Shown here one piece after another: positions 1 through 8,079 of a stretch of 64,000 bases of DNA. Position numbers and translations under genes: made by a program. Position 1 is the first letter of the stretch. Each line of letters opens with the position of its first letter. The notes beneath the pieces are model-generated. The model saw nothing but the letters and a program-made list of their open reading frames with translations. It did not search any database and was not told where the DNA came from. Source of the DNA: Photobacterium sp. TY1-4 (GTDB lineage Bacteria > Pseudomonadota > Gammaproteobacteria > Enterobacterales > Vibrionaceae); the NCBI RefSeq assembly GCF_025398175.1, contig NZ_CP099735.1, positions 248,001 through 312,000 of the forward strand. Direction: 5' to 3'.

Positions 1-499
1 CGCGCCAGTTGGTTTTATCGGCCACCAGTTCGGCCAGCGCAACTTCGATCAGTCCGGATAAATGACGGGTTTTGACTTTCAGGATCGGCAGCGCCTGGGT
101 CGCACCTTGATCAATCCAGCGGGTTGGGAGTTGGGTATGGCGGGTGATCCCGACTTTCAGTCCCGAGGTGTTCGATAGGTAGACATAGTGCGGGACCATG
201 CAGTGGGTGTCGCCCCAGTCAGGCTCACGACAGGTGCCCTGGGCATAGTGGCAGGTTTCTGGTTTCATGATACACATATCGCAGCGTGCCAACTTCTTCA
301 TGCACGGGTAACAGTGGCCCTGGGAATAACTTTTTTTGGTTTTCCGCCCACAGGCATCACAGTAGATATTCCCGGTATAGCTTAACTTGAGCACTTTCCC
401 GATCAGTGGGTTCAGTGGCAGTCGCTCGTCGCCGACGGGAAGGGTGTACGCCACCTCATCGTCCAGCGTGGATTGCATTTTGCTCAACGTACCTAACAT
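1..499 (-). CDS. DUF2797 family protein, cut by window start
   Basis: The minus-strand frame reads from ATG at 499 off the left edge without a stop (about 166 codons seen). The N-terminal part ends in a cysteine-rich segment of CxxC pairs (CDAC, CYPC, CDMC, then single Cys and His residues) that looks like a zinc-binding module. It is followed by VYLSNTSGLKVGITR, which resembles the GIY-YIG/T5orf172-like core of DUF2797 proteins. A GAGGA-like ribosome site precedes the ATG. The family is widespread in gammaproteobacteria and has no established function. The C-terminus lies outside the window. Confidence 0.8.
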   Translation of the reverse strand, partial: MLGTLSKMQSTLDDEVAYTLPVGDERLPLNPLIGKVLKLSYTGNIYCDACGRKTKKSYSQGHCYPCMKKLARCDMCIMKPETCHYAQGTCREPDWGDTHCMVPHYVYLSNTSGLKVGITRHTQLPTRWIDQGATQALPILKVKTRHLSGLIEVALAELVADKTNWR

Positions 500-813
500 T
501 GCATCCTCTTGAAATGATTTTCATCCGGGACCTGTTGTACGGTCCTCATTGTTATCGGTCGTTATACAATGCCATTTCGGTATTTGGTAGGGAAATAGCA
601 TGCCTTTTTAGGGTAACCAATATTTGCCGACCTGGATACCGGCGGCCTGTTTGATCGCTCAATAAGAGTCACATCCGGTTTGAAAACAGCGGATTTGATA
701 TGCACTCGAGTGAATTATTGTAAATGTTTGTAAGTTTAGAGACGTGTATGTTTACTGAAGGTTACGGCTTGGTATGATTCTCTTATCCATAAAAACAAAG
801 AGATGGAAGAATA
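500..813. other. Divergent intergenic region
   Basis: These 314 bases separate the minus-strand DUF2797 gene from the plus-strand cytochrome c' gene and must hold both promoters. I see AT-rich sequence before the cytochrome gene but no promoter I would place with confidence. A short ATGA-TTT-TCAT inverted repeat lies at 514-524. No coding potential or RNA gene was recognised. Confidence 0.4.
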
Positions 814-1263
814 ATGATGAAGAAAGTAATACTAGGTGGTGTGTTACTCGCAGCAACCAGTGCTTCAGCGATGCCGTTTGAGAAGCCGGAAGATGCCATT
901 CACTACCGTCAGTCGGCCTTCAGCATGATTGCAGCGAATTTCGGTAATATGGCTGACATGGTCAAAGGTCGTCAAGACTGGGACCAGGCAAAGTTCAGCC
1001 AGCGGGCGCTGTTTGTGTCGCAGCTGACGATGATGCCGGGCGAAGCCTTTGAAATGAAGGGCTCAGATAAAGGTGAGACCAAAGCACGTCCGGAAATCTG
1101 GTCGGATTGGGACGGTTTCTCTGCCAAACTGAACAAGTTCCAGTCAGATATGGCGAACCTGGCAAAAGTGTCTACCGAAGGTGATCAGCGTGCGACCATG
1201 AAAGCGTTTGGCGTTGCTGCGAAAAACTGCAAGTCTTGCCACAGCGATTATAAATACCGCTAA
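814..1263 (+). CDS. Cytochrome c'
   Basis: A 149-residue periplasmic c-type cytochrome. A signal peptide (MMKKVILGGVLLAATSASA) is followed by an all-helical region, and the single heme site CKSCH lies at residues 139-143, next to the C-terminus. That late heme position is diagnostic of the four-helix cytochrome c' family (class II c-type cytochromes), which bind NO and take part in nitrosative stress defence or electron transfer. GGAAG lies upstream of ATGATG, so either Met may start. The facing gene encodes a cytochrome b561-type membrane protein, a frequent partner of such cytochromes. They converge on a shared terminator. Confidence 0.93.
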   Translation: MMKKVILGGVLLAATSASAMPFEKPEDAIHYRQSAFSMIAANFGNMADMVKGRQDWDQAKFSQRALFVSQLTMMPGEAFEMKGSDKGETKARPEIWSDWDGFSAKLNKFQSDMANLAKVSTEGDQRATMKAFGVAAKNCKSCHSDYKYR

Positions 1264-1282
1264 GCTGGCAATGCCATACAGG

Positions 1283-1333
1283 CTGCTGTTGATAGCAAGC
1301 TGCTTTGATAACAGGTCGTTTGTTGATAGCAGA
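1283..1333. repeat. Degenerate 17-bp tandem repeat, three units
   Basis: Just after the cytochrome c' stop codon, three 17-bp units follow each other: 1283-1299, 1300-1316 and 1317-1333. The shared core is TTGATARCA, and GTTGATAGCA is identical in units one and three. It is one of several arrays of similar period in this window. Confidence 0.6.
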
Positions 1334-1377
1334 CAGTTTGTAATTAACGTGTCGATGAAATGGCGCGGATAAATAAA

Positions 1378-1405
1378 GGGTAAAGCTCAGGCTTTACCCT
1401 CTTTT
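1378..1405. terminator. Bidirectional Rho-independent terminator
   Basis: A perfect 9-bp stem GGGTAAAGC / GCTTTACCC with a TCAG loop is followed by TCTTTT on the plus strand and preceded by an A-rich run that serves the minus strand. It lies between convergent cytochrome c' and cytochrome b561 genes. Confidence 0.88.
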
Positions 1406-1416
1406 GTATGTGCCGA

Positions 1417-2088
1417 TCAGAACAGGTAAGGGATGATGTCCTGAGCAAAGTTGACATAGAGTACAGCGCCAATTCCAGCGAAAATCACCCAACCTAGCAG
1501 GCCGTTGCGGAGTTTAGGTGCTGATGCTGCCGGCAGTGGTTTGGTTCCGACAATCATCGGCTTGATCAGGTTTTCCTTTTTGAATAAATACAGCATGATT
1601 GCCCCCAGATGTAATCCGATGGCAGCCAGAATCAGATTGAAGTTCAGGGCATGGAGCAGAGTGAACAAACTGCTGGTATCGGCCGACACATACCGGGCCA
1701 GTGGTCCTTCAGAGACAATATCGTCATTGGCGAACAATCCGCTGGTGAGCTGGAAACCCAGCAGCAGGAAGAACGTGATCACCATGTAGCCGCCAGCGGG
1801 ATTGTGGCCGACAACGGGTGTCGCGTCGCCGGTATTGCGGCGGATGGACCGTAAATAATCAATCACTTTACCGGGTGAATGGACAAAATGGTGAAAGCGC
1901 GCAGTATCGCTGCCAATCAGCCCCCACAGTAACCGGGTCAGCAAGAGGGCCAGGAGCAGGTAGGCAATGGCAAAATGCCAGTCCATCAAACCCTCGGTAC
2001 CGGTATACCACAAGCCAACCACGGACAGTGCCTGAAGCCAATGGTAACCGCGAACAAAACCGTCCCAAATCGGCGTTGGTGTTTTCAT
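1417..2088 (-). CDS. Cytochrome b561-type membrane protein
   Basis: A 223-residue integral membrane protein with about five hydrophobic segments. The first helix carries FVRGYHWLQALSVVGLW with a likely heme-ligating His. Further His residues in the second and fourth helices (DWHFAIAY, HALNFNLILAAIGLHLGAIM) fit the di-heme four-helix cytochrome b561 family related to the b-type subunit of NiFe hydrogenases. These proteins move electrons between the quinone pool and periplasmic partners. Its convergent neighbour, a cytochrome c', is the plausible partner; this is inferred from position. The hydrophilic loop after helix two is usual for the family. Confidence 0.88.
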   Translation of the reverse strand: MKTPTPIWDGFVRGYHWLQALSVVGLWYTGTEGLMDWHFAIAYLLLALLLTRLLWGLIGSDTARFHHFVHSPGKVIDYLRSIRRNTGDATPVVGHNPAGGYMVITFFLLLGFQLTSGLFANDDIVSEGPLARYVSADTSSLFTLLHALNFNLILAAIGLHLGAIMLYLFKKENLIKPMIVGTKPLPAASAPKLRNGLLGWVIFAGIGAVLYVNFAQDIIPYLF

Positions 2089-2308
2089 GGTCTGTATCTC
2101 TCAGGTTAGAGTATCGAATGGCGGTATTTTTACAAAAATCATACTTTTACACCATGATATTAAGCGCATGTTTTCATATCTTTACAATTTGTTATGCCGA
2201 TCGGACGGCTTGGCTTTTTCTCACTGAGTACTGGAGGGAAGCGGATTGAAAACAGCCATGCGTATCGGGTTGGAGTAGAGGCACAGCGGTCATCGAACAA
2301 GAGCGCCC

Positions 2309-2334
2309 AAAAAAGCCTGCGGGCAGCAGGCTTT
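2309..2334 (-). terminator. Terminator of the cis/trans isomerase gene
   Basis: Read on the minus strand, GCCTGC and GCAGGC form a stem around a short loop, followed directly by TTTTTT. It lies 32 bases past the stop codon of the gene at 2366-4750. Confidence 0.87.
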
Positions 2335-2365
2335 GGGGAGCGATATGTCCGAACGGATGCATCGG

Positions 2366-4750
2366 TCAGCGGTTTTGAATCCGGTTGTAATCCAGCAGAC
2401 CGGAATCAATGGGCTGGTTTTTGCGATACAAGGTGTTGAGGGTATCACTGAATGCCCAGAAGTTCGGATCGGTTCGGCGTATGGCAAAGCGATCGAGCAA
2501 CGCCTGGTATTCCCGCTCGGTGTGAACGGCATTGGCCTGAGTCGCCAGTGCCGGCAACTCTGCTTCCGTCACATGCCAGAAAGCGCCTGGGTAGCTACCC
2601 AGCAAGCCGGAGACCAGCGTTACATCGTCTTGTTCAAACAGGCGGTTGGATTCCTCATCGAACAAGCTGGAAATGTTCTTGTGAGCACTGTTGCGCACCA
2701 GTGTAAACAGCTGAGGATCGGCGTTCGGTGACGACGGCTCTACCATGATAAACGTCAGTTCCGGGAACAGGGTTGCCTGAGGGCCCTGAAGCTGATTCAG
2801 ACGGCGAAGCGCACGCATCGCCTCCGGGCTGAGTATCGCATTGTTGAGGGCATAACGCTGACTGCTCACCAACTGCACCCGCGCTTGAAGACGCTGGTAA
2901 AGCTCGGCCTTCGGATCACCGGTGGTAAATTTGATCCCCGATGGCTGGCTGAATTCATTGATATCCCCTTGCAGGAACTCTTCCAGCGGCCGACTGGCAT
3001 CCTGGTACCAGTTTGCCAGCTCTTGATGGCGAACGGGGGCCGGCAGGAGCGACAGGAAGTTCGACTCGCCTTCCATGCGCAGGAAATCCATATACATCCG
3101 GGTGATCAGCTGGTGGCCAAAATTCCCGTAGACGTCAAAGCCTGCCACCAGCAGGTAATGGATCCGCTCCAGCAGTGAATAATCCATGACCCAGGCTGTT
3201 TTCGGTGGTGTACCGACCAGGCCTTTGGTGACCGTGGCACTGTCAAAGTGACGGAAGACTGTCAGCACCGCGTGATCGTTATGGTCGTCACCGTCCCAGA
3301 TCAGCTCGGTGGTTAAGTGCTCACCATGCTGAAACGTTTTATTGAGCAGCGCATTTTTGGCTCGCAAAAAGCGACCCTGCTGCTTGGAATAGGCGATCCA
3401 GTTTGCCAGGGGCAAGGTATTACTTTCATTTTCGGCCGGCATACTGAGGTTCTTGGCCTGAGCGTCATAAAACTGGTTGACGCTCGGAATATCCGCCATG
3501 TTCGGATCGACAAAGAAGACCCAGAACCGATCGTTAATCACATTTAGGGCCAGTTGACCCCGGCAGACCGGACCTTTGATAAAGCCGCGGATGGTGTTCT
3601 GGGCGTTATCAAGCATAAAGCGATACCGGGCATTGGCCGGTAGCTGGCTGAACGAGCGCATTGGATTGGCGGCCACTTCGGGCTGGTAGCCCGGCAGTGT
3701 GCTGACGGTGTATTCCGGCTCGAAGAATAATTGCTCATAGCGTGCCATCTTTGCAGCGCTTAAGGCATACGGCATATGGGTCTTATCAACAATGGTTTCG
3801 CGAACCTGGACAAAACGGTAGTAGACGCGATCCGTTTGCGGATCATCAAAAGGTCTGCGGGTTGCAATCACGTCGACAGGTTGTCCCGGCGCCGTTCGGG
3901 AGCGGACCAGTTTGAAGAAGATCGGCTGACCAGGTTGTTTCTCGAAATAAAGGTGAGAGACAAACAGGTGCTCATAAATATACCGGCTGACCAGCTGTGC
4001 TTTGAGCGAGTTGCCGTTCAGGAAGCGTTCCCATTGCTGAATGTCAGCCTGGATCGCCGCCGACGGCGGTTCGACACCGGCCATCGGCGCCCCGGCAGCC
4101 AGCCAATCCATCAAGAGCTGATGCTCTTGCGGCGCGATGTGCGGCAGGCCGTAAGGCATGCCCCATTGCGGGTAATTCTGTTCATATTGCGCCATTTCCT
4201 CAATGGTCGGGCATTGCTGATCCCGATCCAGGGAAAAATCCCACTGGGTGCTATCGAGCACGGTTTCACCCGGTAAAGGGTGGGCTTGCTTCAACTGGAG
4301 CATTCGGGCCATGACCCCGGCCTGGGTGTTGGCCTCCGGGGACTGGTTTCGTTCATTGAGTACCGGTGTAAATCCTTTGTCGCGCCATTGTGCGGTAGTT
4401 TGCGCATCAATGAACATGCGGGTGGTATTGGCCGCCAGCAGGCGGGTGCCTTCGTAAACTTTCTCTTTGCTGGCGCCGCGATCAATGCCTTCCGCCGAGG
4501 ACATTTTCAGCTGGCAGGGCGCATCGTAACAGGCATGGCAGACCACACAGCGGTTCTCGAGCACTGGTTTGACTTCGTTGAGATAGCGCTGTGCCATTGG
4601 GGTCGCGGGTGGGACAAAACGCTGTTGCGGTGTTGGCGTACCATACAACTGGTCATAGTTGAAACCGGCATAGACGGCACAGCCGGAAAACACCAAGGTG
4701 CCGCAGGCAAGGGCAAAGCGTTTACTGTTTTTGAGAAAAGATAAAGACAT
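2366..4750 (-). CDS. cti: Fatty acid cis/trans isomerase
   Basis: A large periplasmic heme enzyme (794 residues from the Met at 4750) that converts cis-unsaturated membrane fatty acids to trans isomers without changing double-bond position, stiffening the membrane under solvent or heat stress. The N-terminus has a hydrophobic export segment (FALACGTLVFSGC, which could be a lipobox). A single c-type heme motif CVVCH lies near residues 68-72, as in known Cti proteins. The frame is open further upstream, to ATG 4774 and TTG 4810. None of the three has a good ribosome site, so the start is uncertain. It is monocistronic, with its own terminator. Confidence 0.92.
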   Translation of the reverse strand: MSLSFLKNSKRFALACGTLVFSGCAVYAGFNYDQLYGTPTPQQRFVPPATPMAQRYLNEVKPVLENRCVVCHACYDAPCQLKMSSAEGIDRGASKEKVYEGTRLLAANTTRMFIDAQTTAQWRDKGFTPVLNERNQSPEANTQAGVMARMLQLKQAHPLPGETVLDSTQWDFSLDRDQQCPTIEEMAQYEQNYPQWGMPYGLPHIAPQEHQLLMDWLAAGAPMAGVEPPSAAIQADIQQWERFLNGNSLKAQLVSRYIYEHLFVSHLYFEKQPGQPIFFKLVRSRTAPGQPVDVIATRRPFDDPQTDRVYYRFVQVRETIVDKTHMPYALSAAKMARYEQLFFEPEYTVSTLPGYQPEVAANPMRSFSQLPANARYRFMLDNAQNTIRGFIKGPVCRGQLALNVINDRFWVFFVDPNMADIPSVNQFYDAQAKNLSMPAENESNTLPLANWIAYSKQQGRFLRAKNALLNKTFQHGEHLTTELIWDGDDHNDHAVLTVFRHFDSATVTKGLVGTPPKTAWVMDYSLLERIHYLLVAGFDVYGNFGHQLITRMYMDFLRMEGESNFLSLLPAPVRHQELANWYQDASRPLEEFLQGDINEFSQPSGIKFTTGDPKAELYQRLQARVQLVSSQRYALNNAILSPEAMRALRRLNQLQGPQATLFPELTFIMVEPSSPNADPQLFTLVRNSAHKNISSLFDEESNRLFEQDDVTLVSGLLGSYPGAFWHVTEAELPALATQANAVHTEREYQALLDRFAIRRTDPNFWAFSDTLNTLYRKNQPIDSGLLDYNRIQNR

Positions 4751-4834
4751 GAAAATGCGCTGACAGATGGACATCAAGCCATTGTAAAGCTTGTCAACTG
4801 AGCAGCTCAAGAATTTATTTTAACATTGTTCAAT

Positions 4835-4866
4835 TAGATGCGATGACTTGTAGATGCGATGAATTG
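4835..4866. repeat. 16-bp tandem duplication
   Basis: TAGATGCGATGACTTG at 4835-4850 is followed directly by TAGATGCGATGAATTG at 4851-4866, with 15 of 16 bases identical. It lies in the upstream region of cti. Confidence 0.8.
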
Positions 4867-4890
4867 CTGGGGCGGTGGGAGGGATTAACA

Positions 4891-4919
4891 GAAAAAAGGA
4901 AGCTTGGCTTCCCTTTTTC
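4891..4919. terminator. Bidirectional terminator
   Basis: A GGAAGC-TTG-GCTTCC stem is flanked by GAAAAAA on the left and CTTTTT on the right, so it can act on either strand. It lies 26 bases downstream of the minus-strand gene at 4945-5397, which it most likely serves. Confidence 0.82.
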
Positions 4920-4950
4920 GATGGAGCTTATTTCTCGATGGCGATTATTT
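4914..4950. repeat. 17-bp tandem repeat across a stop codon
   Basis: Unit one (4914-4930, TTTTTCGATGGAGCTTA) and unit two (4931-4947, TTTCTCGATGGCGATTA) match at 14 of 17 positions, and a third partial unit starts with TTTCTCGA at 4948. Unit two ends exactly on the stop codon of the minus-strand gene at 4945, so the array runs from coding into non-coding DNA and overlaps the terminator tail. Confidence 0.65.
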
Positions 4951-5397
4951 CTCGAAAATAGCCAGGAACTCGCGTTTCATCGGCGGGTGACGACGTGCTT
5001 TTTTCAGCTGCTTGCACATGTCTTTCACACAGTTGTGCAGCACCTTATCCAGCATCACAGCTTTATAGTCAGTGAATTCTTCGTCAGTCATATCGTCTGG
5101 TTTGCCGTTTTCTTCCATTTCACCCAGGAAATCAATGCCGGAGTAGCTTTGGCTCAGGGCAATCAGGGCGTGGAACTGCTCGAAGTTATCCAGAACGTTT
5201 TGGGCGCTGGTCGGCATTTGGTCCCAGGCTTCGCGGGAAATCGACTCAGAAGCTTTGTACACGTTCACTAGCATGTCCAACAGCTCTTCAGGCACTTTCT
5301 CAAACGCAACAACCTGGCTGAGCTCCGGCGAGCAATCGTCCAGGGTCAGTTTGGTTTCTTCAATGTTCAGTTCTTCTTTGTTTTCAATGTCAGACAT
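4945..5397 (-). CDS. Small acidic protein, DUF3069-like
   Basis: A 150-residue soluble protein, Glu/Asp-rich at the N-terminus (MSDIENKEELNIEETKLTL) and basic at the C-terminus (CKQLKKARRHPPMKREF). It has no signal peptide or membrane segment. It resembles the DUF3069 proteins found in Vibrio and relatives, for which no function is known; the family assignment is from memory of the pattern and is moderate. The Met at 5397 is chosen because AGGAA lies six bases upstream; an in-frame Met at 5412 lacks such a site. It is a single gene with its own terminator. Confidence 0.72.
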   Translation of the reverse strand: MSDIENKEELNIEETKLTLDDCSPELSQVVAFEKVPEELLDMLVNVYKASESISREAWDQMPTSAQNVLDNFEQFHALIALSQSYSGIDFLGEMEENGKPDDMTDEEFTDYKAVMLDKVLHNCVKDMCKQLKKARRHPPMKREFLAIFEK

Positions 5398-5700
5398 AGC
5401 TATTTCCTGCATTGTGAATCGATTTTTAGAGGGGGCATCCTATAGAGCTGTTTTTAAAAGTCAACACTCCACATACTGAAACGCGGGCTCGGGCGATCTC
5501 TGCACCAAGTAGAGAGCAATGGCTTCAGGAAAAATATAGCAATGGCTTGTCCATAACGTGTTTAGTCAGACGTGAAAGTTGCAATCTGTGTCACGTTCAA
5601 TTAAGTGCATTTGCTGAAGGGAGTAGATTCACTGGGTAATTTTTCGGTCTATGCTATAAATATAATCAGTATAATCTTTCTATATCAATGGGATGCTTAC
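5398..5700. other. Divergent intergenic region with an 11-bp direct repeat
   Basis: This 303-base gap separates the DUF3069-like gene and the diguanylate cyclase gene. AGCAATGGCTT occurs at 5515-5525 and again at 5538-5548, a 23-bp spacing. Close to the plus-strand gene, the AT-rich stretch TATGCTATAAATATAATC (about 5651-5668) could hold its -10 element. No other gene was seen. Confidence 0.5.
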
Positions 5701-6648
5701 ATGGATGCAATGCGTATTTTGCTCGTCGAAGATGTGCACCTGGAAAGAATGCAGTTGGCGATGCGGTTGCAGCGTCTTGGCCACGTTGTCGAGGCGACAG
5801 GATCGGGTCTGGAAGCGATTGAGAAGTACACCCAGTTTGATCCGGATTTGGTGCTGCTGGATGTCAGTATGCCGGATATGTCCGGCACGGAAGTCGCCAA
5901 ACGAATGCGAGAGCTGTATCCCGACTGGGTGCCGATCATTTTTCTGAGCGGGCATGACGAACCGGAAATGATTGCGACGGCCATCGATATGGGCGGCGAT
6001 GATTATCTGGTCAAGCCCGTCAATAAAATTGTTCTGGTTGCAAAGCTGAAGGCGATGCTGCGCATCGTCCAAATGCGGCGGGAACTGAAAACAACGCATG
6101 AACAATTAGCTTCGGCCAATGAACATTTGTCCCAATTGGTTAATGAAGATGGCCTGACGAAAGTGGCAAACCGCCGGTTTCTGGATCAGAAATTATCGGA
6201 GATGATTTCCTGGCATGGCCGGAATAATTTGCCGATGGCGATGGTCATGATCGATGTGGATCATTTCAAAGCGTTCAATGATTACTATGGACACCTGGAA
6301 GGGGATCGCTGCCTGCAAAGCATTGCGACAGATCTGAAAACGACCTTCAGTCGTGCCGGGGAGCTGGTGGCACGGTATGGCGGAGAGGAGTTTGTCGTTT
6401 TGCTCAGCCATTGCGACAAAACGCGGGCGGTGAAAGAGTGCGAACGTCTGAAGCAAAGCGTTCAGCAGCTGGAAATTCCGCACTCCCGGTCAACCACCGC
6501 TGAGCTGGTGACGGTCAGCCAGGGAATGGTGTCCTGGGTACCAACCGGACTGGAAACACCGGAAAATATGTACGAAATCGTTGATAAGGTGCTCTACAAA
6601 GCGAAAGAGCAGGGGCGGAACCGTTTTGTCGCGGCGGAATTTACCTGA
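5701..6648 (+). CDS. Response regulator with GGDEF diguanylate cyclase domain
   Basis: A 315-residue two-domain protein. The N-terminal receiver domain (about 1-120) has the acidic pocket (LLVEDVH), the phospho-acceptor Asp in LLDVSMPDMSG and the conserved Lys in LVKPVN. After a short coiled linker comes a GGDEF domain (about 155-315) with DGLTKVANRRF and the active-site loop RYGGEEF. It should make cyclic di-GMP from two GTP when phosphorylated. The inhibitory I-site, five residues before GGEEF, reads RAGE rather than RxxD. The start at 5701 gives a normal receiver N-terminus; the frame stays open to 5605. No cognate kinase is adjacent. Confidence 0.92.
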   Translation: MDAMRILLVEDVHLERMQLAMRLQRLGHVVEATGSGLEAIEKYTQFDPDLVLLDVSMPDMSGTEVAKRMRELYPDWVPIIFLSGHDEPEMIATAIDMGGDDYLVKPVNKIVLVAKLKAMLRIVQMRRELKTTHEQLASANEHLSQLVNEDGLTKVANRRFLDQKLSEMISWHGRNNLPMAMVMIDVDHFKAFNDYYGHLEGDRCLQSIATDLKTTFSRAGELVARYGGEEFVVLLSHCDKTRAVKECERLKQSVQQLEIPHSRSTTAELVTVSQGMVSWVPTGLETPENMYEIVDKVLYKAKEQGRNRFVAAEFT

Positions 6649-6757
6649 GAAAGAGACGGGGATCACTGCGGCCGGGTGGATTGTTTGTTTTGTAATCGGT
6701 TGATTCATGAAGTGCTTGTCGTTCACGGGAGGCATGCTACTCTGCCTTTTATCAGTG

Positions 6758-6797
6758 CTGATCCCGCTCTGGGTTGTCAAGCCGAGAGCGGAATCAG
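6758..6797 (+). other. Leader hairpin before yceH
   Basis: CTGAT-C-CCGCTCT (6758-6770) can pair with AGAGCGG-A-ATCAG (6785-6797), leaving a 14-base loop and one mismatch. It ends 26 bases before the yceH start and has no U-tract. It may be a terminator remnant of the upstream gene or a leader structure in the yceH mRNA. Confidence 0.5.
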
Positions 6798-6823
6798 TAT
6801 TGGTATAAGAAGGAAGAAGAATC

Positions 6824-7489
6824 ATGGATATTTGCTTTTCACCGACTGAAACCCGTGTGGTTGGTTGTTTGCTGGAAAAGGAAGTCACGACACCAGACCA
6901 ATATCCGCTGACCCTTAATGGACTGACGACGGCGTGTAACCAGAAGAGCAACCGGGATCCGGTGATGTCGCTGGACGAAGCGACCGTGATGGACACGCTG
7001 GAAAGTTTAAAAGCCAAGCGTTTCATTCAGGAAGTGACCGGATTCGGCAGCCGTGTCGCGAAGTATCAGCACCGATTTTGCAATACCGAGTTCAGCACCC
7101 TGCAGTTTAAGCCGCAGGAGAAAGCGGTGATTTGTGTCCTGCTGCTACGCGGGCCGCAGACCGCAGGGGAACTGCGAACCCGAACCAATCGCTTGTGTGA
7201 ATTCACGGATGTCAAAGAAGTTGAAACCGTGCTGGCCAAGTTGGCCGATCCGGAGCAGGGCGGGTACCTTGTCAAGTTACCGCGTGAAGCCGGAAAGCGG
7301 GATTCACGCTACATGCACCTGTTCAGTGGCGATATCGATCTTGAGTTAATGCAACAGGGTGTTCAGAGCACCGCAATTTCCCCGTCGGCGTCGGATGAAC
7401 GCATTGCAGAGCTGGAACAAGATGTCGCGGCATTGAAACAGGAACTTGCAGCGCTGAAAGCACAGGTTGCGCTGCTGGCAGGCGATTAA
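6824..7489 (+). CDS. yceH: YceH family (DUF480/UPF0502) protein
   Basis: A 221-residue soluble protein matching the YceH family. It has two tandem winged-helix-like halves, opening with [20 protein letters not shown] and [20 protein letters not shown], then [20 protein letters not shown]. The end is a coiled coil of Glu/Leu/Ala repeats ([21 protein letters not shown]), usual for family members. The fold suggests DNA or protein contacts, but the cellular role is not settled. AAGGAAG lies upstream of the ATG. It is followed by its own terminator. Confidence 0.93.
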   Translation: MDICFSPTETRVVGCLLEKEVTTPDQYPLTLNGLTTACNQKSNRDPVMSLDEATVMDTLESLKAKRFIQEVTGFGSRVAKYQHRFCNTEFSTLQFKPQEKAVICVLLLRGPQTAGELRTRTNRLCEFTDVKEVETVLAKLADPEQGGYLVKLPREAGKRDSRYMHLFSGDIDLELMQQGVQSTAISPSASDERIAELEQDVAALKQELAALKAQVALLAGD

Positions 7490-7534
7490 TTTATTGAACC
7501 CGACCCGTTCTGTGACTGGAGCGGGCTGACTCAG

Positions 7535-7557
7535 GCCCGGCTTCGTCCGGGCTTTTA
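7535..7557 (+). terminator. Terminator of yceH
   Basis: GCCCGG and CCGGGC pair around a CTTCGT loop and are followed by TTTTA, 46 bases after the yceH stop codon. Confidence 0.83.
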
Positions 7558-7572
7558 TGCGATCAACTTGAA

Positions 7573-7914
7573 TTGCCATCGAAGCTTGTGACTGAAAACC
7601 GACAACGTCAAGAAACCACTAATGCTGAACGAAATGATGCGGTGCGCTGGTCTGTCTATTTGATCCGGACGGCAACCAATCAATTGTATTGCGGCGTGAC
7701 CACAGATGTGGCACGACGATTCAGAGAGCATCAGGGCAGCCCGAAAGGGGCTAAGTACCTGCGGGGAAAAGGCCCGCTCCACCTTGCCTGGGCGGCGCCG
7801 GTTGGTGAAAAGCGAACGGCGATGCAACTGGAATATCGGATTAAACGACTCACCAAAGCCCAAAAAGAGTCTATTGTGAACCACACGCTGACTTGGCAGA
7901 CCCTGATGGAGTAG
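7573..7914 (+). CDS. GIY-YIG nuclease-fold protein (YhbQ/UPF0213 type)
   Basis: A protein of about 113 residues with the GIY-YIG core. [20 protein letters not shown] holds the two sequence blocks, followed by the conserved Arg (RRFREH), GAKYLRG, and the late Glu in LEYRIKRL. Stand-alone UPF0213 proteins such as E. coli YhbQ have this size; nuclease activity and target are mostly unproven. There is no in-frame ATG near the start. TTG 7573, GTG 7588 and a GTG just before the conserved Trp are the options, so the N-terminus is uncertain, and TTG 7573 is used here. The start sits just after the yceH terminator. Confidence 0.85.
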   Translation: MPSKLVTENRQRQETTNAERNDAVRWSVYLIRTATNQLYCGVTTDVARRFREHQGSPKGAKYLRGKGPLHLAWAAPVGEKRTAMQLEYRIKRLTKAQKESIVNHTLTWQTLME

Positions 7915-8079
7915 TGTTCGTTTGCCGAGTATGTGTTTGAAGTGATGTACGCCGGAGTCAGCGATATAACAACGCTTTCCGGCGTTTCAGGATCTACTAC
8001 GGGATCAACGATGCGGGATCATTTGCTGCGAGTCTCGCAAATGCTATTGCATCTTTATTTAATTTTCAGGTACTTAGTT

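Noticed and set aside
510..528. Possible Fur box before the DUF2797 gene
   Set aside because: Only about 10 of 19 positions fit the consensus, and no iron-related gene is nearby.
6490..7026. 178-codon minus-strand frame across the cyclase end and yceH start
   Set aside because: It overlaps two solid genes and the yceH promoter region, and has no domain or ribosome site.
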